Notes under the pieces: model-generated | What the model was told of the DNA's origin: nothing | Database searches by the model: none | Seen by the model: only the letters and a program-made list of their open reading frames with translations | Position numbers and translations under genes: made by a program | Shown here: positions 53,256 through 60,612 of the stretch, in pieces | Layout of the letters: each line of letters starts with the position of its first letter | Numbering within the stretch: the stretch's first letter is position 1 | Source: Cytophagales bacterium | GTDB lineage: Bacteria > Bacteroidota > Bacteroidia > Cytophagales > Cyclobacteriaceae | Reading direction: 5' to 3' | Assembly (NCBI GenBank): GCA_017303805.1 | Contig: JAFLBQ010000004.1 | Span: 1-64,000 of the forward strand | Length of the DNA stretch: 64,000 nucleotides

Positions 53256-54257
53256 ATGATCAAGAAAATTTTATTGGTTCTTGCAGGCCTTGTGGTGGCC
53301 TTGCTGCTGATCGGCTTTGTGCTTCCTGGCAAACTGGAAGTTTCCAAAAGTGTCTCCATTCAGGCATCGCCCGCGGCCGTGTTCGAAGAAATTAATGATT
53401 TGAAACGCTGGGAAACCTGGCAATACTGGAACACGCTGGACCCAACCAACATGAAAATTGTTTATGGCGAGATAACCGTTGGCACCGGGGCAACTTATAG
53501 TTGGGATAGCCCCGTTCTTGACAAAGGTTCTATCACCCTTTCAGAAAGCATTCCCGATAAATCGGTTGCCATTGCCATGGACTTTGGCGGCAATCCGGCC
53601 ACCGGCTTATATACCGTTGAACCCGATGGCGAAAATACCCTGCTCACTTTCAACTTTCACAGCGAGGCAGGCATGAATCCCATTGGCCGTTGGATTAACC
53701 TCTTCATAAAAGGCGAAATTGAAAAATCGTTTGAGTATGCGGGAAAAAATATTAAAAGCATTGCCGAAGCAAAGCCGAAATTTACTTATGAGATAACCGA
53801 AGCCGAAATTCCAGCAACCAGCTATGTAGGCTTACTGCATACCATGAGTCCGAAAGACCCGGTCGCTATAAGCGCACAAATGGCCAAAATGTATGGCGAA
53901 CTCGAAACTATGTTAAAGAAAGCAAAGGTGGAAGTTACCGGCTATCCTTTTGCGCTCTACCCTGCTTATACCGAAGAATCAATGGATATGATTTGCGCGC
54001 TACCGGTAGCTGCCACCTCGAAGGTGCCTGCCAGGTACAAAGTTGAAACCCTTGCGGGCGGAAGCGCCATAAAAGGAATTTACAAAGGCGACTACAATAA
54101 CCTGATGGCCTTGCACCAGGAGTTGGATCAATACCTGAACTACCAAGGACTTACCATGAATGGCGCGCCCATAGAGGTGTATGTTACCGATCCGATGACA
54201 GAAAAAGATCCGGCTAACTGGATAACAGAAATCTATTACCCGATAAAGAAAAACTAA
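53256..54257 (+). CDS. membrane-anchored SRPBCC and GyrI-like effector-binding protein
   Basis: A 333-residue two-domain protein. N-terminal TM (about 4-24), a SRPBCC/START-like ligand pocket (about 30-170, SVSIQASPAAVFEEINDLKRWETW) and a C-terminal GyrI-like domain (about 180-333, YEITEAEIPATSYVGLLHT and ITEIYYPI end). The fusion occurs in Bacteroidota; small hydrophobic ligands are probable, but none is identified. Confidence 0.83.
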   Translation: MIKKILLVLAGLVVALLLIGFVLPGKLEVSKSVSIQASPAAVFEEINDLKRWETWQYWNTLDPTNMKIVYGEITVGTGATYSWDSPVLDKGSITLSESIPDKSVAIAMDFGGNPATGLYTVEPDGENTLLTFNFHSEAGMNPIGRWINLFIKGEIEKSFEYAGKNIKSIAEAKPKFTYEITEAEIPATSYVGLLHTMSPKDPVAISAQMAKMYGELETMLKKAKVEVTGYPFALYPAYTEESMDMICALPVAATSKVPARYKVETLAGGSAIKGIYKGDYNNLMALHQELDQYLNYQGLTMNGAPIEVYVTDPMTEKDPANWITEIYYPIKKN

Positions 54258-54296
54258 GACCGCCTGTAGCGGTAAGTTTAAATTTCACCGGCCCGC

Positions 54297-54587
54297 ATGA
54301 CTTTATCTGAATTCAAAAACTCACTTGCAGAACAGCAGCCGCCCCCGGTTGCTGTTCTGTTACAAGCTATGTGGTACCAGGGCAAAGGCGATTGGGAAAG
54401 GGCGCACAACCTCGCTCAAGATGTTCACACACCCGATGGCTCGTGGATACATGCTTATTTGCACCGTATTGAAGGCGATACGAGCAATGCCCTGTATTGG
54501 TATCATCGCGCTAACCGCAAAATGCCCGATGTCTCGCTGAAAGACGAGTGGGATGAGATTGTGAAGGAGATGTTGCAACCCAAATGA
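54297..54587 (+). CDS. small hypothetical protein, 96 residues
   Basis: Mostly helical soluble protein with a TPR-like pattern (LLQAMWYQGKGDWERAHNLAQ, then HAYLHRIEGDTSNALYWYHRA). It might bind other proteins as a mini-TPR. It begins 39 nt after the SRPBCC gene on the same strand, so it may share its transcript. No specific role known. Confidence 0.65.
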   Translation: MTLSEFKNSLAEQQPPPVAVLLQAMWYQGKGDWERAHNLAQDVHTPDGSWIHAYLHRIEGDTSNALYWYHRANRKMPDVSLKDEWDEIVKEMLQPK

Positions 54588-54631
54588 GGTTAACCTTTTT
54601 TTGGTTGCAATTAAAGTTTGTTAACCCGGTA

Positions 54632-55978
54632 TCAGTAGCTAAACCCTAACTCTTTTAAACCATCTTGCACCTCGGGGCAACTCATAAATAGTTTCCAGAG
54701 CAAACCCGTGCGTTGGTTTTCCATCATTACTACAGCCGGCCCCTGGTCAATAGCTAAGTAGCGTGTTGGAAACCAGTTCTCTTGCTCGCTGAAGGCATCA
54801 TAAAATCCGTACTCTCCCAAAATTTTATCGCCCAACTCAAAATAGAAGTGTTTAAGAGCAGCCATACTTTGTTGCGGAGTGTAAGGAAAAGATGATAACG
54901 CGGCTGTGGGTGAGATAACCCCTAAATCTTCGCCTGGACTATGGGCGGCATATCCCTTTACGGAATAGCTGGCGGTTAGTCCCCAATTGTCTTTACTATA
55001 CCCCTTAAATCCTTTTGGGTTCTCCACGCAATACTGATAGTTGATGAGCGTATGGTTTACGTTGTGCTGCCAGTAATCTGCGTAGGCATCTTTAAGCTTG
55101 CGCGGATCCAATCCTAAAAATGAGTAGTGCGACCAGAACAACGGCCCACCAAACTGCTGCGCGAAATTATGTTTTAAGTCAAGATGATAGCCATATTGTT
55201 GATGGGCCGGGTCGTTTTTCATAGCACCTTTGCGTGCCCACCCTTCGTGGTAAGCAATGGCCGGCACTTTATGCGTAGGCGATGAAGCCGCCAGCACATA
55301 GGTAATCAAACATTCATTGTAGCCTTCCAACGCAAAATTCATGGCCCACTCTTTATCGGGCGACCAATGCCAGTAGATTACATTTTGTCCACCTCTGCGA
55401 TACCAATCCCACTCTACTTCGCGCCAGAGTTTATCGATGCGTGCCGCCAACGCTTTTTCGCGCTCATCGCCATCTTTAAAATATTGGCGTACACACAGTA
55501 ATCCTTGAATCAAATAAGCCGTCTCCACTAAATCGCCCCCATTATCGTTTGGGCTAAAGGGTTTTACTTCTCCGGTTTCACCATTCATCCAATGTGGCCA
55601 TACACCCTTAAACCGATCGGCTTTTTCTAAAAAAGTAACAAGCTTTTCAAGATGTGCCACTGCTTGTTCGCGTGTAATGAAGTTACGCTCAACGCCCACC
55701 AGAATGGCCATTACGCCAAAGCCGGTTCCACCACTGGTAATAATATGCTTATCGTTTTCCGGATAGATGTTATCCGCATGAAACCGCTCGCGCGCGCCAC
55801 CCGATACAGGCTCGGCACCATCCCAGAAATATTGAAAAGTTTTGTACTGCACCAACGTAAACAGAGAGTCATCGCTTATGCGCGTTTGTGTTTCTGTTAT
55901 AGCAGGCTTTTGCGAACACGCTGCCATGCCTAGCACAATGCAACCAATGCTCAAACACTTAATTTTCGGTAGATTCAT
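54632..55978 (-). CDS. GH144-like endo-beta-1,2-glucanase lipoprotein
   Basis: A 448-residue lipoprotein (lipobox GMAAC, Cys21) with the alpha/alpha6 barrel pattern of the COG5368 glucoamylase-like family that founded GH144: LVQYKTFQYFWDGAEP, GTGFGVMAILVG, DNGGDLVETAYLIQGLLCVRQY, GGPLFWSHYSFLG and NWGLTAS. Members cut beta-1,2-glucans. The catalytic residues cannot be stated from this sequence. Its ATG lies within the end of the upstream phospholipase-like gene (20-nt overlap). Confidence 0.85.
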   Translation of the reverse strand: MNLPKIKCLSIGCIVLGMAACSQKPAITETQTRISDDSLFTLVQYKTFQYFWDGAEPVSGGARERFHADNIYPENDKHIITSGGTGFGVMAILVGVERNFITREQAVAHLEKLVTFLEKADRFKGVWPHWMNGETGEVKPFSPNDNGGDLVETAYLIQGLLCVRQYFKDGDEREKALAARIDKLWREVEWDWYRRGGQNVIYWHWSPDKEWAMNFALEGYNECLITYVLAASSPTHKVPAIAYHEGWARKGAMKNDPAHQQYGYHLDLKHNFAQQFGGPLFWSHYSFLGLDPRKLKDAYADYWQHNVNHTLINYQYCVENPKGFKGYSKDNWGLTASYSVKGYAAHSPGEDLGVISPTAALSSFPYTPQQSMAALKHFYFELGDKILGEYGFYDAFSEQENWFPTRYLAIDQGPAVVMMENQRTGLLWKLFMSCPEVQDGLKELGFSY

Positions 55979-56936
55979 GGCTTCTGGATTTTACGGTTTG
56001 CTCGCGCCAAAGTAGTAATTCCTGCTTACGTTTTTCCAACTCTTCCGCAGACGGTTTGTAGTCAATCAGTTTTTTCAAATCGGGCTGGCCGGCATCTACC
56101 CAGGCCGTGTACCAGATATCGCCTGTTCGTTTAATGCTTAACCGGAATAGCCGCTCTACCATGCCATTAAGCAAATTATTGTAACTAGCTGCATAGCTTT
56201 CCGAATACACCTTAACTGTTTGCTTGCCTTTTGATTCGAAGCTGAACTTACTTTCGTTTTGGCTCGTGGCCAGTTCGCGCTCTAACCACAAAACCGAATC
56301 TACTGCCTGATTGGATGCCTTTATAAAATCCCATGCTGCCAACTGCACGTTGGGTAGATAGGTAGCCGGCCCCACATACAGTTCGTATTCCTCAAAAAAC
56401 AATTCCGGCAGCCTCGATTCCCAGAGGCCATGGATACCCGATTGGCCGGTAAGTTGGCCATCGTAATTGCGGGTAGTATGCAAGGGTACGTGAGCATCGG
56501 CAACATAGTGCCCTAAGTCAGCCGACAGGCGCAAGATGCGATCCGGATCTTTCAAGAGAAATGCTTCTTTTAGTTGCAGGTACACCCGATGGATGTGCCA
56601 CGGTAAAATTCCCCGGGCATTTAGTTCTTCCTCGCCCCACAGCGCTACGGCCTGGCTCCAATAACGGGGCAATTTGTACAGGGCACTGTCGCCATAATCG
56701 TCTAAATCTATGTAGTGCCGGGGTGCTTCGTTGGCAACAGCATACCGCCTGCGGTCGGGGTTAACGGCTGCCTCGGTTAAGTATTGAAGGTTCTTCTTAT
56801 AGAAAACAGCCATCTCGGCCGGCAGCGTAAAAACGGCCAGCCGGTTTATCTTTTTATGCGCAAAAAAGCCCCATCGAAATGCCATTAGAAAGAGGCAAAA
56901 AATGAGAATTACAAGCAAAATGAACCTTTTGGGCAT
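55959..56936 (-). CDS. zinc-dependent phospholipase C/S1-P1 nuclease-like protein
   Basis: A 325-residue protein with an N-terminal signal or anchor and RWGFFAHKKINRLAVF, the usual first metal-ligand region of the S1/P1 nuclease and zinc PLC fold. GHYVADAHVPLHTTRNYDGQ is the other diagnostic segment. Substrate not known: nuclease or phospholipase. ATG 56936 (MPKRF) is chosen; the frame extends to 57026 over the rpsT promoter. It overlaps the GH144 gene by 20 nt. Confidence 0.82.
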   Translation of the reverse strand: MPKRFILLVILIFCLFLMAFRWGFFAHKKINRLAVFTLPAEMAVFYKKNLQYLTEAAVNPDRRRYAVANEAPRHYIDLDDYGDSALYKLPRYWSQAVALWGEEELNARGILPWHIHRVYLQLKEAFLLKDPDRILRLSADLGHYVADAHVPLHTTRNYDGQLTGQSGIHGLWESRLPELFFEEYELYVGPATYLPNVQLAAWDFIKASNQAVDSVLWLERELATSQNESKFSFESKGKQTVKVYSESYAASYNNLLNGMVERLFRLSIKRTGDIWYTAWVDAGQPDLKKLIDYKPSAEELEKRKQELLLWREQTVKSRSHESTEN

Positions 56937-56974
56937 ATCCTTAAAGATATTCAAAGTGATTGGAGATGCTGCGT

Positions 56975-57004
56975 TTGCTTTTCCGATTATTGCGCTTATT
57001 TTTG
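56975..57004 (+). promoter_or_regulatory. rpsT promoter (-33 TTG / -7 TAnnTTTG)
   Basis: TTG at 56975-56977 and TATTTTTG at 56997-57004 are separated by 19 nt, an exact two-element Bacteroidota promoter. The predicted start lies near 57010, 18 nt before the rpsT ATG. Confidence 0.8.
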
Positions 57005-57027
57005 CAGTCCGTTTTGAAAAAAGCATT

Positions 57028-57282
57028 ATGGCAAATCATAAATCAGCAGAGAAAAGAATTCGGGCAAACGAAGCAAAGCGTGTTAGAAACCGCTATCAGG
57101 CAAAAACTACCCGCACACAGATCAAGAAATTGAACGCAACCACCAAGAAAGACGAAGCCCAGGCGCTTCTTAAGGAGGTTTCTTCAATGATTGATAAGCT
57201 TGCCAAGAAGAACATCATTCATTGGAAAAAGGCTGCCAACCAAAAATCGCAGCTTACCAAGCGCGTAAACGCACTGGCGTAA
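57028..57282 (+). CDS. rpsT: small ribosomal subunit protein bS20
   Basis: An 84-residue basic helical protein that binds 16S rRNA. MANHKSAEKRIRANEAKRVRN is the typical opening, so ATG 57028 is chosen over the long frame from 56902. A two-element promoter lies just upstream and a strong terminator downstream, so it is monocistronic. Confidence 0.97.
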   Translation: MANHKSAEKRIRANEAKRVRNRYQAKTTRTQIKKLNATTKKDEAQALLKEVSSMIDKLAKKNIIHWKKAANQKSQLTKRVNALA

Positions 57283-57304
57283 GCCTTAACAAAGTAATAT
57301 TTTT

Positions 57305-57335
57305 CCCGCCCGGGCCCTGCCGGGTGGGTTTTTTT
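57305..57335 (+). terminator. rho-independent terminator of rpsT
   Basis: CCCGCCCGG (57305-57313) and CCGGGTGGG (57320-57328) form a 9-bp stem with one G-T pair, followed by seven Ts. It lies 22 nt after the rpsT stop. Confidence 0.92.
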
Positions 57336-57376
57336 ATGCCGTTGCCAAAACGCATAAAAATAAGAGTACCTTCGGG

Positions 57377-58081
57377 GTGGTGAAGATTGAAGATACCAAA
57401 CCATTAAACATTAAAGAGTGGTCGCCCGAAGACCGCCCCCGTGAAAAACTCTTGTTACACGGAACTTCGGCCCTCACCGAAGCGGAGTTAATTGCAATCC
57501 TGATCGGATCGGGCACGGTAAAATCAAGTGCAGTAGAACTGGCCAAGAAAGTACTGCAACTGGTAAACAATAATCTGAACGATTTAGCACGGCTTGGCGT
57601 AAAAGATCTGATAAAACTGAAAGGCATTGGCGAAGCAAAAGCAATTACCATTGTTGCCGCCATGGAGTTAGGCCGCAGACGAAAGGAGCATGACCCCGAC
57701 AAGCGACCAAAAATTTCCAGTTCGCAAGATGCCTTTGAGTTGTTAAAAGGCAATTTGATCGATTTGCCGCATGAAGAATTCTGGATACTGCTTTTAAACC
57801 GCATGCATCAGGTAATAAAGAAGAAGCGCATTAGCGAAGGCGGTGTTACGGGCACCGTAGCCGACCCACGCATTATTTACAAACTGGCTGTTGAAGAATT
57901 AGCCAGCGGCCTTATTGTTGCGCACAACCACCCATCGGGTAACTTAGCCCCAAGCCAAAGCGACATAGACCTTACCCGCAAATTAAAAGAAGCCGGTAAA
58001 ATGCTGGAGATACAACTCCTCGATCATCTTATTATAGCCAATCAGAAATATTATAGTTTTGCAGACGAAGGTTTGATATGA
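57377..58081 (+). CDS. radC: RadC-family protein with JAB/MPN domain
   Basis: A 234-residue protein with an N-terminal UPF0758 helix-hairpin-helix part (about 15-105, IKLKGIGEAKA) and a C-terminal RadC/MPN domain with the metal motif HNHPSGNLAPSQSD (about 177-190). Despite its name its role in DNA repair is unproven. Start is GTG 57377. Its TGA overlaps the ATG of the serine hydrolase gene by 4 nt. Confidence 0.92.
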   Translation: MVKIEDTKPLNIKEWSPEDRPREKLLLHGTSALTEAELIAILIGSGTVKSSAVELAKKVLQLVNNNLNDLARLGVKDLIKLKGIGEAKAITIVAAMELGRRRKEHDPDKRPKISSSQDAFELLKGNLIDLPHEEFWILLLNRMHQVIKKKRISEGGVTGTVADPRIIYKLAVEELASGLIVAHNHPSGNLAPSQSDIDLTRKLKEAGKMLEIQLLDHLIIANQKYYSFADEGLI

Positions 58082-59403
58082 CGAAACTGAGACCAGCGTA
58101 CATTTTTAGCTTCGGTTTGTTATTAACCCTGTTTGCCGGCTTTGTGTACTACCCGGTAAGCAATGAACTGGTAGCCGTAAAAGTTAACCCGCCCGATTCG
58201 CTGGTGATGCCGGAGCCGCCTCACCCCGTTCCAGTTAATTATGTAGCTGCCATTGATGCCCCCAATCCATTTTTACACCAGGCTATACTTAATTACAAAA
58301 GTTTTATTGAGAAGGGTATTCGAAATAAACTCGCACCCGGTGCAGCAGTAGCCATTGTACACGACAGCAGCATAATTCTATTACAAGGCTTTGGTGTGAA
58401 GGTGGCCGGCACTCAAGACTCTGTGGATATTAATTCTGTATTTCGCCTCGGCTCTGTATCCAAAAGCATGGCCGCCATACTTGCAGGCACCCTGGTAAAT
58501 AGCAAGCTGATTGCATGGGACGACCCCGTTGTTACCTACTACCCAAACTTTCAGCTTCAATCGGAAGAACATGCAAGGCAACTAACCATTCGGCAGGTGC
58601 TCTCGCATACTACAGGATTGCCCTACCATGCATTCACCAATATGGTTGAAGAACACCTTTCGCTCGATACTTTATTAACCAACTTGAAAACCGTAAAACT
58701 TGTAGCACCCCCCGGCCAGGTTTATAGCTATCAAAATGTAGGCTATAGCCTGATTGAGAAAGTAGTTAGTGCCGCTACGCAACAAGATTTTGAAACCGCG
58801 CTCAAAGACCGGGTGTTCCAACCTTTGGGTATGCATAACAGTTCTGCCTCCTACCAGGCTATTGTCAACAACCCCAACGTAGCCAAGCCACATCACTTCA
58901 ATCGAAAAGAGTGGGTGCCGGTACCCATTTCTGACACCTACTACAATGTGCAGGCCGCGGGTGGCGTAAACGCCAGTATTGCCGACATGGCTTTATGGTT
59001 AAAAGCCCTGATGCAGGGCAACCTGTTGATGACAGACAGTGTGTTGGCACAAATTTTTGAACCCCAGGTAAAAGCCATTTCTAAAAACCGAAACTTTTAC
59101 CGGTGGCAACGGCCGCGCGCCTCGTACTATGCGTTGGGCTGGCGGGTTATTCAATTTCCTAACCAAACCTTGTTGTACCATGGCGGCTACGTAAATGGAT
59201 ACCGCAGCGAAGTAGCCATCGACCAGAAAAATAAAATTGCCATTTGTGTACTCACCAATTCTGCTGGCCAACTGGCCGATGTAGCCGTGCCGGAGTTTTT
59301 TAAAATGATTTCGGCAAAAGCCGATTCAATTAAGTGGTGGGAAAACCAAACCAACCCACGCTGGGTTAAACACACAAGCCCGGCCTACCCGGTTTCCAAA
59401 TAG
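58078..59403 (+). CDS. class C beta-lactamase-related serine hydrolase
   Basis: A 441-residue periplasmic, membrane-anchored enzyme of the penicillin-binding/class C beta-lactamase superfamily. An N-terminal TM/signal (about 7-25) precedes the SxxK motif at Ser126-Lys129 (RLGSVSKS), the YxN-type motif in YSYQNVGYS, and the HGG segment in YHGGYVNGYRS. It may be a DD-peptidase, esterase or D-aminopeptidase rather than a resistance enzyme. It overlaps radC by 4 nt. Confidence 0.88.
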   Translation: MTKLRPAYIFSFGLLLTLFAGFVYYPVSNELVAVKVNPPDSLVMPEPPHPVPVNYVAAIDAPNPFLHQAILNYKSFIEKGIRNKLAPGAAVAIVHDSSIILLQGFGVKVAGTQDSVDINSVFRLGSVSKSMAAILAGTLVNSKLIAWDDPVVTYYPNFQLQSEEHARQLTIRQVLSHTTGLPYHAFTNMVEEHLSLDTLLTNLKTVKLVAPPGQVYSYQNVGYSLIEKVVSAATQQDFETALKDRVFQPLGMHNSSASYQAIVNNPNVAKPHHFNRKEWVPVPISDTYYNVQAAGGVNASIADMALWLKALMQGNLLMTDSVLAQIFEPQVKAISKNRNFYRWQRPRASYYALGWRVIQFPNQTLLYHGGYVNGYRSEVAIDQKNKIAICVLTNSAGQLADVAVPEFFKMISAKADSIKWWENQTNPRWVKHTSPAYPVSK

Positions 59404-59404
59404 C

Positions 59405-60028
59405 ATGAAAAGCTCTCGCCTTGTTCCGTTTGTAGTAATTATTGCCATCGCAGCATTCCTATGGTACTCCCTTTCGGGTGAAAGAAATTCGGATGCGGCC
59501 TACGCACGAACCATTTTGGAAGCGCGCCAGCAAGCTGAAGCTTACATGAAGACTTCACCCGGCTCGCCTTTTTTGAAAGATAGTATTCCGTTTGAAGGAC
59601 TAAAGTATTACCCGGTGGACCCGGCTTTTCGTGTAAAAGCAAAACTGGAAAATATTTCGCCAAAGCAAGTGGTTGTACTTGCCACCAGCGATGGCCTGGA
59701 GCAGCGTTACCTGCAATACGCTTTTGCTACGTTTCGATTACAAGATCAGGAAAACCGGTTGTTGATACTGGAATCAATGGAGATGGGGCCTCAACGCGGC
59801 AAACTTTTCCTGGCTTTTGCCGATGCAACCAGCGGGGGCGAAACCTACGGGGCCGGCCGTTATCTTGATTTAAAGAAAGTTCGCGGAGCCACTTCCATCG
59901 AGTTAGATTTTAACCTGGCTTATAATCCGTATTGCGCCTACAACGATGCGTATTCATGCCCATTTCCGCCCAAAGAAAATGTTTTAAAAATAGCCATTCG
60001 CGCTGGTGAACTAACTTATCATCCGTAA
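59405..60028 (+). CDS. DUF1684 protein
   Basis: A 207-residue protein with an N-terminal TM/signal (about 6-22) and a C-terminal DUF1684 domain, with the diagnostic AYNPYCAYNDAYSCPFPPKEN and the AGE end. The domain is related to flavin-dependent or periplasmic reductase-like proteins in name only; its function is unknown. It follows the serine hydrolase with a 1-nt gap, so the two are likely translated from one transcript. Confidence 0.85.
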   Translation: MKSSRLVPFVVIIAIAAFLWYSLSGERNSDAAYARTILEARQQAEAYMKTSPGSPFLKDSIPFEGLKYYPVDPAFRVKAKLENISPKQVVVLATSDGLEQRYLQYAFATFRLQDQENRLLILESMEMGPQRGKLFLAFADATSGGETYGAGRYLDLKKVRGATSIELDFNLAYNPYCAYNDAYSCPFPPKENVLKIAIRAGELTYHP

Positions 60029-60052
60029 CCAGAGAAATGTTATCTTCGAAGG

Positions 60053-60286
60053 ATGAAAGGGAAATTCACATTTATTGCAACAATTGAAAAGGACCCGGAG
60101 ACCGGCTTGTTTATCGGTTATATACCTTCACTTCCAGGTGCGCATACCCAGGCTGCAACATTGGACGAACTATCCAGGAATCTGGAAGAAGTTGCTTCAT
60201 TATGTTTAGAGGAACTTACGGAAATCGATCTGGAGAAAATACAGTCTGAATTTGTTGGCACCCAACAAATTATGGTTAATATCTAA
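60053..60286 (+). CDS. hicB: HicB-like antitoxin
   Basis: A 77-residue HicB domain without a fused DNA-binding tail. FTFIATIEKDPETGLFIGYIPSLPGAHTQAATLDEL and LEEVASLCLEE are typical. The partial RNase-H-like fold lacks a C-terminal helix-turn-helix, so autoregulation would need a partner. It precedes hicA by 54 nt. Confidence 0.85.
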   Translation: MKGKFTFIATIEKDPETGLFIGYIPSLPGAHTQAATLDELSRNLEEVASLCLEELTEIDLEKIQSEFVGTQQIMVNI

Positions 60287-60340
60287 AATTAAGGCCCTTC
60301 TACTACTACACAGAGCTTTTATTTAAACATTTAGAATCTA

Positions 60341-60577
60341 ATGAGTCGGCTACCCATTATCGATTCAAAAAAATTTGAAAAACTCTTGTTTACCATAGGA
60401 TTCGTTTTCATTCGCCAAAAAGGAAGTCATGCATTTTATAAACACCCGGACGGCAGATACACTACACTACCCCATCATCCGGGAAGGGATTTAGGCAGAC
60501 CTTTAATTCACAAAATTTTACGTGAGATAAAGATCACTCCCGAAGAGTTCGTTGGCCTCTTAGAAAAGACCTCCTAA
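60341..60577 (+). CDS. hicA: HicA-like mRNA interferase toxin
   Basis: A 78-residue dsRBD-like toxin. The active-site His is in the RQKGSHAFYKHP segment, and PGRDLGRPLIHKILREI completes the fold. With hicB just upstream it makes a type II toxin-antitoxin pair in the antitoxin-first order. The start ATG overlaps the palindrome TTAGAATCTAA. It ends 35 nt before pheT. Confidence 0.88.
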   Translation: MSRLPIIDSKKFEKLLFTIGFVFIRQKGSHAFYKHPDGRYTTLPHHPGRDLGRPLIHKILREIKITPEEFVGLLEKTS

Positions 60578-60582
60578 AGGCG

Positions 60583-60590
60583 TACTTTTG
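60583..60590 (+). promoter_or_regulatory. -7 promoter element of pheT
   Basis: TACTTTTG is an exact TAnnTTTG match, 22 nt before the pheT ATG, just after the hicA stop. No -33 TTG. It gives pheT a promoter separate from hicBA. Confidence 0.55.
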
Positions 60591-60612
60591 GGGTTCAGAT
60601 TTTTTCTGTTTT

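Noticed and set aside
57367-57374. TACCTTCG as a -7 element for radC
   Set aside because: It ends 2 nt before the GTG start, too close for a normal leader.
60041-60048. TATCTTCG as a -7 element for hicB
   Set aside because: It ends 4 nt before the hicB ATG, leaving no room for a transcript start upstream of the codon, unless leaderless. One mismatch as well.
60053-60577. hicBA as part of a larger defence island
   Set aside because: The flanking genes are DUF1684 and pheT; no further toxin-antitoxin, restriction or phage gene is close.
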